From the NCBI GenBank assembly GCA_009663005.1, contig CM018890.1, forward strand, positions 12,536,252 through 12,548,751: a stretch of 12,500 bases of DNA, read 5' to 3'. This document shows positions 1-7,829 of the stretch, piece by piece. Made by a program: the position numbers and the translations under genes. Position 1 is the first letter of the stretch. Every line of letters starts with the position of its first letter. This DNA comes from Actinidia chinensis (lineage: Eukaryota > Streptophyta > Magnoliopsida > Ericales > Actinidiaceae). The notes under the pieces were generated by a model. It searched no databases. It had not been told where the DNA came from and saw only the letters and a program-made list of their open reading frames with translations.

Positions 1-360
1 TGTAGAGATATAATTATGAAGATGGCCATCTAGATAGTACCCCGTAATTGTTGTGTCGTGGAGGAAGAAGCTCTTTGATGGGCGATAAATAGGATCTGGT
101 GAGATTGATCAGCCAAGTATTCTACTCGCCAAGATCGAGAGGAGATAAGCACTTCATCTTAGATCAACTTATGGTACCCTGACAGTGGCTCTAGCGAGCT
201 CGTGGAGAAGCTTGGCAGGTTTCCATCTGAACGTTGTGACTCATTTTACCTCGGTCAAAAGAGTTCGGAGTAGCAACCTTTGGAGAGATCATGGGCGACC
301 AGTCTGTAATGGTGCTAGGCGACGTACCTGCCTTGGTCGTTTGAGAATTTATCCCCCTCA
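1..360 (-). repeat. 3' LTR of the retrotransposon, partial (cut by window start)
   Basis: The stretch aligns by eye with about 9644-10022. Long shared blocks include the run around 'cctgacagtgg', 'cctttggagagatcatgggcga' and 'cgacgtacctgccttggtcg'. It ends on the plus strand in ...CTCA at 360, which is TGAGGGGGATAAATT read on the minus strand; the other copy starts TGATGTGGGATAAATT. Differences between copies are numerous and include many one-base indels (for example gatctggtgag against gattctggtggag). This indicates an old insertion or poor consensus quality. The missing part, equivalent to 9317-9643, would lie left of the window. Confidence 0.9.
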
Positions 361-376
361 GTAGCCCCCTACTCGG
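361..376 (-). other. Polypurine tract next to the 3' LTR
   Basis: On the minus strand this reads ccgagtagggggctac immediately before the LTR start TGAGGGGG. A G-rich purine run at this place is the plus-strand DNA synthesis primer of LTR retrotransposons. Its position fixes the inner edge of the 3' LTR at 360/361 and the element orientation as minus. The TAC between the purine run and the TG terminus is a small departure from a pure polypurine run. Confidence 0.75.
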
Positions 377-932
377 AATGTCGACGAGGATTGAGGATTG
401 CGAGTAATTGGTTACAATTTTGGTGTCATCTCCAATAGTCGGCACGTGTCTCTACAATAAACCGTGGGCTATAGCATTGATTTTTGAAACGGCGGCGCGA
501 ATGGCCAGGCACCGTTTTAATGATGTCTTCATCAGAAACGGAGGCGTATTAATGTCATAGGTAGGAGAGGCTGCCGCATTAATGAAGCGTTTGGCGGGAG
601 ATTTATTATTAGCTCGGGAGACTGAACGACGCCTGATAGTATCCGTTGTCGAATGGATCTGAATCCTTGGTGTCTCCTATATATATGGGGGGGGTCTCCC
701 TTCTTCAGTTTGCACTTGTTCCGCTAAGTGTTAACAACTGCTGCTCCCGTCTAAATTTCTTCCTCGCCTATTCGTGGTCGCCCAGTGCCTTTTAACCTTG
801 GTAAAGTATTCCTACTACTGATTTTACTTAATCTTTCTAGTCTTTATTCCCAGAGTTTTCTGACGTAACTAATTCGGCGACCTAGATTCCACCCTCTGTA
901 TATCTGACCATTAGGAGAAGGTTCCTCCATAT
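377..932 (+). promoter_or_regulatory. Putative promoter and leader of the antisense gene (TATA box 677-688)
   Basis: No protein domain was recognised here. CTATATATATGG at 677-688 is a good plant TATA box on the plus strand. A start site about 25-30 bases further on would fall in the pyrimidine-rich stretch ctcccttcttcagtttgca (near 705). Upstream, 480-640 contains several short attaatg/ttaatg copies (near 520, 550 and 580) and CG-rich patches, as might occur in a compact promoter. Between the TATA box and the first useful ATG (933) lies a leader of about 220 bases. Seen: the motif and its placement ahead of the plus-strand coding blocks. Inferred: that it drives them. Confidence 0.5.
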
Positions 933-1529
933 ATGACTGACGAGGTTAATCAATCGCCATCGTCGCCGATGGAGGGTTCACCCGATGTGATCCTTTGATC
1001 GCCATCCATCCATCCGTAGAAAACATAATATTATGACCTTAGAAATCTAACACTCTTAGGGAAACTTATTCTTTCCCTCCCGGAGTGCGGGTGAGGCTTC
1101 CGACGAGGGGAGACCATACTCACTGCTCGTCCAGGGAGTAGCTTTTTACTAGGCCCGCATTTCCCCGCAGTCCTCCTTTCCCCCTTCAACACCATTCGGT
1201 TAATCCTTCAATTCTATAATATCTGCCGCCCATCTCGTTTTCCCAATGCCTTGGAGCGCATGCTTGCTTCTATGCGATTGGCGGTTATTCAAGTATAACC
1301 CTCTCCCTTTCTGAGTTCAGGATTTGTTCAGCCTTAATACTAATCCCAAACCGGATCAAGGCTGGCTGTATTTCAAGGCGAGAAACAAAGGCTTGCTCGG
1401 AGGATACCCTAGTAATGTTCAAGGGGTGGAAGAGCAAGTTTCTTATTTGTTTTTGGCGACGAATGAGAGATCCCCGAAGGAACATCTCGTCGAGGCGCCC
1501 CAAAGTTCTGAGGACATGGGGCATACCAT

Positions 1530-1607
1530 TCGGTTGATTTTATTTTTATTTATTTATTTATTTATTTTTTTGAATCTCGGGGGGGCTAATATTATTGTTC
1601 ATTTCAG
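1530..1607 (+). other. Probable first intron of the antisense gene (T-rich, TTTA repeats)
   Basis: The stretch contains a TTTA microsatellite-like run (about 1537-1571), then a pyrimidine-rich tract and TTATTGTTCATTTCAG, a strong plant 3' splice site ending at 1607. Coding-like sequence resumes at 1608 in another frame from the block that ended near 1515. I see no clean GT donor around 1510-1535, so the left border is approximate and the donor may have decayed. The alternative is simple-sequence expansion inside an exon. Confidence 0.45.
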
Positions 1608-2578
1608 ACAAGCACTGGCAACAGTCCTACCTCGGCTTTACGACATGAATCGAAAGTTTTTGAGGAGATTTTCCGATCAGTCGAAGAAGACAGGTCGCTC
1701 TCGGTACCAGTGTTATTGGAGTCGAAAATCGTTTAACTGAGGTGTTTTTCGCCTGGGTGTATGCGTCGAGAACGATGGCCGACAAAATTTCGAGTGGTGG
1801 TGCCTCTAGCTCGTCGGGCGACGTGGGTGAGTCTCCAAAACACCCATGACATGCTCAGCGATGAGTTCCCTCCCTAGACGATTCAATAGCATGTCTAGAT
1901 CCATTAGGACAAAACTAATGAGGATGGTTACCTCATATCCCCTACTAACCCGTTTGAGGTGGGCCAGAGGAAAGGTTCAGATCCTATCTTAGACCGTTTT
2001 ATGAATGCTCCGAGCTCAGTCTCGAATCCCACATCGAATCTAGTTCAGTTTCGAGCTTACCCGTCGAGCTTGAATCGGATGGTATTGCTCATTTCTTTTT
2101 CTAAGTGATATTACGTTTTCTTGCCCTTATGCCGCTATCTTTGTGCGCTATGTCAAGAGGGTCATCTTCAAGAAGATCGGCAAAAGCTCGAAAAATCGGT
2201 GAATGTGAGTTCGGGGACCCCGTTCCGTTAAGGGATGGTGATTGGCGCGAAGCGCGCCGGGGATAGTCCCTTTTCCACCCGCCCATTAAAAAAGAAAGGC
2301 GGATGACGGCTCGAAGGGAAGGGTCCATGCGAACCTGGAGGCAAGAAAAAGGCTAGCTGCATCGGCAAACCTCGGCCGCCTCCATCACAACTTTCTTCAC
2401 TCCCAGGGGAAGGTACCCCTCGGCCATCTTGGTACTTTTGGGTCCCACGGCCTCTATCTTGGTAGTCTGTCTGTGGCCGAAAGCTGCTGCGTGGGGTGGA
2501 TTCCACGCCGACAAGGAAAAGGTGGAGAAGCTTACGCTGGATCAAACGGCGACGAAACTCTTCCATGTGATCGGTCAG

Positions 2579-2658
2579 TACAATTTAGGAGTGCTTTCAA
2601 TTTTCCATCAAATTTTATTTACCCTTGGTTGTTAAAAAGTGTTTCCTCTTTGTAGCAG
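2579..2658 (+). other. Probable second intron of the antisense gene, donor damaged
   Basis: The left coding block ends ...FHVIGQ at 2578 (ggtcag), and the right block begins AVWLDSSLAF at 2659. The intervening 80 bases are AT-rich and end TTTCCTCTTTGTAGCAG, a good acceptor. The left border reads CAG|TACAATT where CAG|GTACAATT would be expected. One missing G would account both for the lost donor and for the coding phase on either side. The alternative donor gtcagt at 2574 does not give the right phase. Confidence 0.55.
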
Positions 2659-3366
2659 GCGGTGTGGCTCGACTCGTCGTTGGCCTTCAGAGCAGAGAGG
2701 CTGGGGAGCAGGCATCTCCTTCAAGAGGGGCGAGTTGCTTTCATAGAAACTGAGGTTACTCGCTTCGAAGCTGCTAGCCGACCTCAACACAATGGCTGAG
2801 TCCCCGTTTTGGCGGCAGCAGGTAATGACGAGCTCGCAAGACAAGAGCGCGAGACTCTCTGGCCGACAAGCTCTAGAATCGGGAGTTTTGGTGACGAGCT
2901 GAGGGAAGCCTTGGATAAAGCCAATGAGTCTGCCGTGGAGGATTCCAATCCCCGTCAGAGTTTGTGGTGGTAGTTGAAGATTCTGCTTCCAAATATTTGC
3001 GAGGGGTTTTGACTTCTGCAAGGTGGCAACTTCGCCAGGCATCATCCCGACCTTGCTATCGATCTGAAGGCCCGTGGTCGATCAGATCTGTTAGCCGAGC
3101 AAGACGAGGCTGCTGATGAGATGAAAAGAAAAAAGTGGCGAGAAACGATAGTGGTAATTAAGATATTGCCCCGAGGTCGTCCATTTTTTTTTTGGCTTGG
3201 CGAGACGTAATCTTCACATAACTGAAAAACATTCTTTTCGCGTTTGCTTTTAATTGTCGTATTATTAATATTTTCTAATCATAAGTTTTTGCGATCAAAA
3301 ATTATTAGGCGAAATAACATTGACACCATGGCGACATTTTGTAAGTGTCGATATTCTCAACGGCGC

Positions 3367-3389
3367 CACTAAGCTTTGTTAGCTTAGTG
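3367..3389. repeat. Perfect 8-bp inverted repeat (hairpin)
   Basis: CACTAAGC (3367-3374) and GCTTAGTG (3382-3389) are exact reverse complements around a 7-base loop. Flanking gcgc and atggcg can add partial pairing. It sits 30 bases before the tandem repeat. No T-run of a bacterial terminator follows, and in a plant its meaning is unclear. Confidence 0.7.
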
Positions 3390-3418
3390 AGAATGGCGTT
3401 CCCAATATGGCGGGATGT

Positions 3419-3620
3419 CATTGGCGACCAAGAAGCCTCATCACGTTAGTGGTGATGGGCGTCTGACAAAATGGCGATTGTTCATTGGCGACCAAGAAGC
3501 CTATCACGTACGAGTAAGTGGTGAAGGAATGGGCGTTTTGACAATGGCGGATTTGTTTACATTTGGAGACCAAAGAAGCCTTATTCACGTAGTGGTGAAT
3601 GGGCTCCTCTTGACAAGTAA
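3419..3620. repeat. Degenerate three-copy tandem repeat, unit about 64-77 bp
   Basis: Copies begin at 3419, 3483 and 3560, each with cattggcgaccaagaagcc (third copy catttggagaccaaagaagcc). A variant of atcacgt.agtggtgaatgggcg and then tgacaa(aa)tggcg follows. Unit lengths are 64, 77 and about 61 bases. Copies differ mainly by one- or two-base indels. An 84-codon plus-strand open frame crosses the array but follows the repeat with no recognisable protein. Tandem repeats in the region after integrase are common in Tat elements and can seed satellite DNA. Confidence 0.8.
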
Positions 3621-3822
3621 CATCTCAAAATTTTCACAATTGGCGAGAAAATCATTGGCGAATCAGTAACTTTCGATTTGGATAATCACAAAAGACTAGA
3701 AAACATAAAATTATCAGGGCACAAATGGAACGTTTACCGGCTCTTGGACCTCTTACTGCAAATATTTCTTCAAATGCTCGGAGTTCCAGGGATGTAAAAG
3801 CTGTTTTTCCGTTTGGAGTCCT

Positions 3823-5055
3823 CTAACTAGTAAGTTCCTGGTCGGGAGACCTTGATGACTTTGTAAGGGCCTTCCACGTTGGGCAAACTTCCCTGCATTT
3901 GGTTCTTGAGTTTATTAGGGTGACCATCCGCAGGGACCAGGTCGCCAGGAAGGAATGATCGGTGTTTGAACCTTTGATTATAGTATTTGGCGACTTGGCA
4001 TTTGTAAGCTTCTTGGCGTAGTTCGGCCTTTCTTCTTCTCCGTCGAGGAGATCCCGGTTGAGTCTGATCTCGTCCTCATTGCTTCCCACCTTCTTTTTCG
4101 AAATTCGAGTCTGAAGCTCGGCATACCTATTTCCTACTGTATGACCGATTCAGTACCGAATACCATGGAGTATGGAGTTTCGCCCGTAGAAATCCTACTA
4201 GTAGTCTGATAAGCCCAAAGTATGCGTGGCAGTCTCCGCCCATTCGCTTTTTGATGGACCTTTCTAACCTCGGCCTTCAAATTCCTGAGGTGGACACATT
4301 GGTTATCTCACCTTGCCCATTCGCCTTAGGATGACCGGGCGAGGACAAATGATGGGAGATGGCGAGATCCGAGCAGAATAACTTAACTTGTCGTTGTCGA
4401 ACTGCCTTGCGTTGTCCGAGATGATAACCTTTGGTATATTTCGAATCTGGCAACCAAGGTCCCCCCTCGGCTTCCATACGAAGGATCCATGGTATTTTTC
4501 TCATAATCTTGGCGAGATGCTGACCTCTATCCCATTTAGTACAATCGTCTCTGGTCGACGATCAAAAATTCCTTTGCAAATGAGATTCGTGGTAGGGACC
4601 CAGTATATCTATTCCCCTGGGCGATGGCCAAGGGCTTGACATCGGCCACCATCTAGTGTGGGGAAGTACGGCTGACATTGGCAAACCTCTGACACTTGTC
4701 GCATCTCCTTATATACGTAGCCAAGCGGTCGGCCAAAAATATCCTTGGCGATTATTTTCTTCGCCAATGACCTTGCTCCGGAGTGGTTGCCGCGATTGCC
4801 TCATGATTTTTTGAAACGTATTCTGTCTTCTGGTCGGAGGGACATTTCAAGAGTGGTTTGAAAAAGGGGATCTTTTGTATAGTTTTCCTCTGAATATGAC
4901 AAAATCTTGAGGATATGTACTGGAGACGGGAGCTTGGAGTTTATCGTTTTGGCAGGTTCCTGTTCTAGAGATATGCAATAATTTCGTCCATCCACATCGG
5001 ACTTTCTTCTGTGGGAGGATGTGTTGGCGACCCCAATGCTGGGCGAGCTAGACAA
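3823..5055 (-). pseudogene. Integrase region of pol (broken)
   Basis: Role: joins the reverse-transcribed DNA copy to the host genome. From right to left on the minus strand: a linker (5055-4801) with pieces like DGRNYCISLEQ and the basic SLRPEDRIRFKKS; the zinc-binding N-terminal region near 4790-4650 (NHSGARSLAK-like and MRQVSEVC pieces in different frames); the catalytic core at about 4640-4277, with LFCSDLAISHHLSSPGHP and ANGQGEITN, where the last E fits the final acidic residue of the DDE triad; then ETPYSMVFGTESVI near 4140-4190; and finally the C-terminal domain 4089-3823, with LRMVTLINSRTK and WKALTKSSRSPDQELTS matching the usual 'WEGPYKV' (GPY) end. At least five frameshifts separate these. 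It lies last in pol, which assigns the element to Ty3/gypsy. Confidence 0.88.
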
Positions 5056-5600
5056 TTCCAGAGGTATGCACTTGTCTCTAAAATAAAATCAAAAGTTGGT
5101 GCCAGATTAGCTAACGCATCCTGCCTTTGTATTATCTTCTTGGGCGATTTGGCGACTTTGAACTCCTTGATCTTTGCGGAGGAATTTTTGGCGGCCTCCT
5201 TTACCTTGCCAAATAAGCCACATTCTGCGTCCTTTGGCGAGGTAGTCCCCTTGAACTTGGTTTACGACCAGGTGAGGTCACTAAAGAATTTTCAAGGATT
5301 GTGCCACTAATTCCACTACTACTCTTAGACCGGCGAGAAGGGTTCGTACTCGGCTTTTATTAGTGGCTCTTAAATCTATTATTAGGGCGTACTCCATTTC
5401 TGCACCTGACTTGGAAGTCATCTGACGAGTCATGCACAACAAAACCGTGCTGTTAGAAGAGGCCAGCAAAGAATAATAATCAAATGGGCCGGACCAGGGT
5501 CCTTTTTAGATCGGTTTTTTAGGAATTTATGTTCAGGGAGAGGAGCTGTTTCTGGTTGGGGAGTGATTATGTGGACTCTCGACAATGAAATCAGCTAGGG
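5056..5600 (-). pseudogene. Second (additional) RNase H domain of Tat-type pol (broken)
   Basis: The minus strand at 5469-5281 reads KSGAEMEYALIIDLRATN followed by LLAGLRVVVELVAQSLKIL. This is the pattern of the extra RNase H found downstream of the retroviral-type one in Tat elements, where ATNNEAEYEAL-L-GL-A-EL is typical. The run continues from about 5275 to 5056 in another frame (GKVKEAAKNSSAKIKEFKVA..., QRQDALANLA), still matching the C-terminal part of that domain and the linker to integrase. The N-terminal catalytic segment around 5480-5560 is too shifted to confirm its first Asp. It probably removes RNA from RNA/DNA hybrids or supports that step. The NEAEYEA acidic site is damaged here (the segment reads NKSRVRTL after a shift). 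Confidence 0.78.
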
Positions 5601-5639
5601 GGCCTGGGCCTTTTATTTTGGCCATCCTCGGCTTTGTAT

Positions 5640-6091
5640 TCAATGTGGGAACTACTTAACTCAATGGACCATTAAGGAGTCTAAATAATGTGTCTGGTCG
5701 GTGGAGATTGCTTAAGTGGTTGATCCAAATCACGGACTATGATGGGATGGGCTGAAAGTAATGACAAAGTTTCTTATCAGCGGCTACAATGGGAGTAGGC
5801 AAGCTTTCAATTAGTTCTTGGATATATGCCTCTGCCACCCATAAGACTTGCTACGTAATATATTGATTTTGGACTTGATTTCTTCGCGGATGGCAAAAAA
5901 CTCACTCTGGCTGTAGGCGAGGATAGATAAATATACGTAAGATCGTCGCCGGGGGTGGGTGGTAGGACTGTGAGTAAAGGCGGAGAAACCGGAGAGATAC
6001 TCTTCAGCTGTTGTCTGAACGCATTTTCAGATTCCTCATTCCATTGAAAGATCTGGCTTTTTCTTAGGATTTTAAAGAAAATGGGAGGCAC
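5640..6091 (-). pseudogene. RNase H (first) / RT connection region of pol (broken)
   Basis: Minus strand 6091-5807 begins PPIFFKILRKSQIFQWNEES and continues ENAFRQQLK, then PPLLTVLPPTPGDDLTYIYLS and KSIYYVAS..MGGRG.YPRTN. These are the conserved words of the connection and RNase H region that follows RT in Ty3/gypsy pol (F-W---AF--LK; P-YYVS; YP--EK). Further pieces down to about 5640 (LHRPD near 5700, then remnants of the K-W--EL-EF stretch) complete the domain in other frames. Role: degradation of the RNA template during reverse transcription. At least four frameshifts are present. Confidence 0.85.
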
Positions 6092-6149
6092 TTGTCCGCA
6101 GCGTTAGAGACAAAATGGTTGAGGGCAGCTACATCGTCCAGTAGTTGAG

Positions 6150-7001
6150 TACTTCTCGGATATTTCTAAGCGAGCTCATCGCGATTAGGGCTGGATCTGA
6201 TCCGGGGGTTTACCTTCAATTCCACGCTGGTAACCCACGAAATCCTACAAAATTTCCCGGGGCGACACTCCAAAAGATGCATTTGGAGGGATTTAACACA
6301 TCCGATGGTGACGCATGATGCTAAATGCTTCTTTAAGGTGGGCGCTTTTGTGGTCGGATGAGCGGGACTGTTAACCAGCATATCATCTATGTACACTCCA
6401 TGGTCTTTCAATGTGTTCCTGGAACATCTAATGACTAATCTTTGATACATCGCACAAACGTTATTCAACCGATGGCATGACTTTGTTGTAACAATATAGC
6501 CCCCGAAGACCCTCTCTGTATTAATAAAAGAGTTTTTTTCAATGTAAGGAGGGACATTTTGATCTAGTGATATCCGAGAAGGCGTCCCTACACTCAGGAG
6601 CTCGGCTTGGAGGTGGCGTCGACTATTAAGTAGATTTGGGCAAGAACAAACGTCTTTTGGGCAAGGCCTTGTTGAGGTCAGTGAAATCGACGCAGACCCT
6701 ACACTTTTCCTCCTTTTGGGGGGCGACTACACATTGGCGAGCAATCCGGATAGTGAAGCTTCTCGGACGACATTAGCGCTGATGAGCTTATTTACTTCGT
6801 CTTCAATGACTTCAGGCATTCAAGGGCGAACTTCCTCCATTTTTGGCGAACTGAAGAATATTTTGGATTGGTGAACAGTTTATGCATGGCGATTTCAGGA
6901 TCTATGCCAGGAAAGTCCCCTGTGACAAGCGAATAGTCAGAGGTCTTTTTCAAGAAATTTATTAGGCGAAACGAAGTCATCGGTAATTCTGTGCCGATCA
7001 T
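6150..7001 (-). pseudogene. Reverse transcriptase domain of pol (broken)
   Basis: Role: copies element RNA into DNA. In coding order on the minus strand: FPGIDPEIAMHKLFTNPKY and a QKWRKFALE piece (7001-6792), the usual entry into Tat RT; LISANVVREA near 6790-6750; RVCVDFTDLNKALPK (about 6710-6655), RT motif with its Asp; then GVYIDDMLV, the YxDD catalytic box, with YIDD encoded at 6393-6382; and after it LKKHLASC, GKFCRIS and VNPRIRSS (6360-6170), which correspond to the thumb. The aspartates of YIDD are intact, but the domain is split into at least four frames, and the stretch 6480-6650 is hard to read. It follows protease and precedes RNase H. Confidence 0.9.
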
Positions 7002-7377
7002 GATATGGCGATCAGGATTATTCGGAGTATGGAGATAGGGACGACTCTCAAGAGGTTTGTGTTATTGGTTTCTCGGGGATTGCCAGGGTAAGTTATTCAC
7101 CTTATCTCTCGAATACCTTTATGTTGTCATCCCGTTCTGTGATTGCTATTGGCGGACGAATTGAGAGGTTCCGACCTTCATGGCGAAATGAAGCATGCCT
7201 GACTATTTTTTGATCGCCTTAATTTCGGCTATTCCGTTGGGGTGGGGAACTTTAGCTTCAGGTGATAGGTCGAGGTGGATTGCTTTGATTCCTCCTAAAG
7301 TTGGTGCCACAAGTGATTATAAGGTGAGGGGCAATCCACCACAATAAAATCTTGCCCATACGGTGATCTGGTGGAGT
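7002..7377 (-). other. Protease-RT linker of pol, no clear domain
   Basis: This stretch of the same polyprotein shows no motif I can name. The minus strand has short open pieces interrupted by stops. In Tat elements the segment between the protease fold and the RT entry is variable, so poor recognition is expected. Confidence 0.5.
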
Positions 7378-7754
7378 TCAGTTCCCAGAGTTATTGCGTA
7401 AGTTGATCCATCCCAAAGGGTGCGTCGTTATGTCCTCCAATCCGATCAGGGGGTATAGAAGGGTGCAACTGTCTAGCCAATTTTCTTCTTTGAACGCCGA
7501 GAGGAACACGATATCCGCTGAGATCCCGTGTCGATTAAAATCCGTGGACATTGAAATTGGTGATGCGGCCGAGACAACCAAGGCATCGTCGTGGGTAGGT
7601 GTAAGCCTCGCAAATCGTCATTGCTGAAGGTGATGGGTGTTTGGTCGCCAACATTGACGAGGAGAGATTGTAGATCTCTTCTTCGGCCAGGTCTAAGGGG
7701 CACTTCTGGCATGTTTTTCCTGGATGAAGTCAAAATAGCCACCCGACGAAACAT
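7378..7754 (-). pseudogene. Retropepsin-type aspartic protease region (broken)
   Basis: Role: cleaves the gag-pol polyprotein. Minus strand 7754-7473 has PITFSNDDLRGLHLP, then (after a shift) RILIDTGSQRIS, where DTGS is the aspartic protease active-site box. The overlapping frame 7581-7378 supplies SADIVFLSAF, then LYPLIGLEDITTHPLGWINL, the downstream strand pattern of this protease in Tat elements (here PLIGF-G--T-PLG-I-L). Two frames share the domain, so one or two single-base shifts separate the halves. The active-site residues themselves survive. Confidence 0.85.
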
Positions 7755-7829
7755 CTATGGATCGTTTGTATATCACCCGCAGTTGTCTGGTTGTCGCCGT
7801 ATCTTCTTTCGGGGGAGTTAGGCGGTGGG

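Larger units (their letters stand above)
933..3210 (+). pseudogene. Broken antisense gene carried in the 3' region of the Tat element
   Basis: This gene reads opposite to gag-pol. Coding-like blocks occur in changing plus frames: 933-995 (MTDEVNQSPSSPMEG...), a block at 1354-1500 containing GWLYFKARNKG and GYPSN, 1608-1733 (ending near ESKIV), 1724-1846 (LTEVFFAWVYASRTMADK then a Ser-rich stretch), 2537-2578 (LDQTATKLFHVIGQ), 2659-2799 (AVWLDSSLAFRAERLG...) and 3040-3207 (HHPDLAIDLKARGRSDLLAE..., an acidic/basic helix-like tail, stop TAA 3208-3210). The WxYF...GYPSN block resembles the conserved core of the widespread 'putative plant transposon protein' / gag-like family annotated next to plant retroelements; this is my recognition, not a search result. 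Blocks 2659-2799 and 2830-2990 look helical, perhaps coiled coil. Two intron relics interrupt it. At least six frameshifts or stops prevent translation. The function of the family is unknown to me. Confidence 0.6.
3211..3822. other. Tail-to-tail spacer between antisense gene and pol
   Basis: Non-coding in both directions as far as I can see. The first 150 bases after the antisense stop are AT-rich (tattattaatattttctaatc, near 3260) and could hold its polyadenylation signal. The centre carries a hairpin (3367-3389) and a tandem repeat (3419-3620), and the right part (3660-3820) runs into the end of integrase. On the minus strand this is the start of the long 3' non-coding region of the element. 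Confidence 0.55.

Noticed and set aside
2101..2566. Two overlapping minus-strand frames rich in Arg, Pro and Ser
   Set aside because: Composition follows the GC-rich patch; no domain, and they lie opposite the antisense gene.
2632..3045. Minus-strand open frame of 137 codons
   Set aside because: It overlaps the better-supported plus-strand blocks (AVWLDSS... and the C-terminal block) and shows no family-like pattern; taken as a shadow.
3419..3620. CRISPR-like array
   Set aside because: Units are adjacent with no unique spacers, copies are degenerate, and the setting is a plant retrotransposon.
3415..3669. 84-codon plus-strand frame across the tandem repeat
   Set aside because: The translation follows the repeat units and starts inside one; no protein family pattern.
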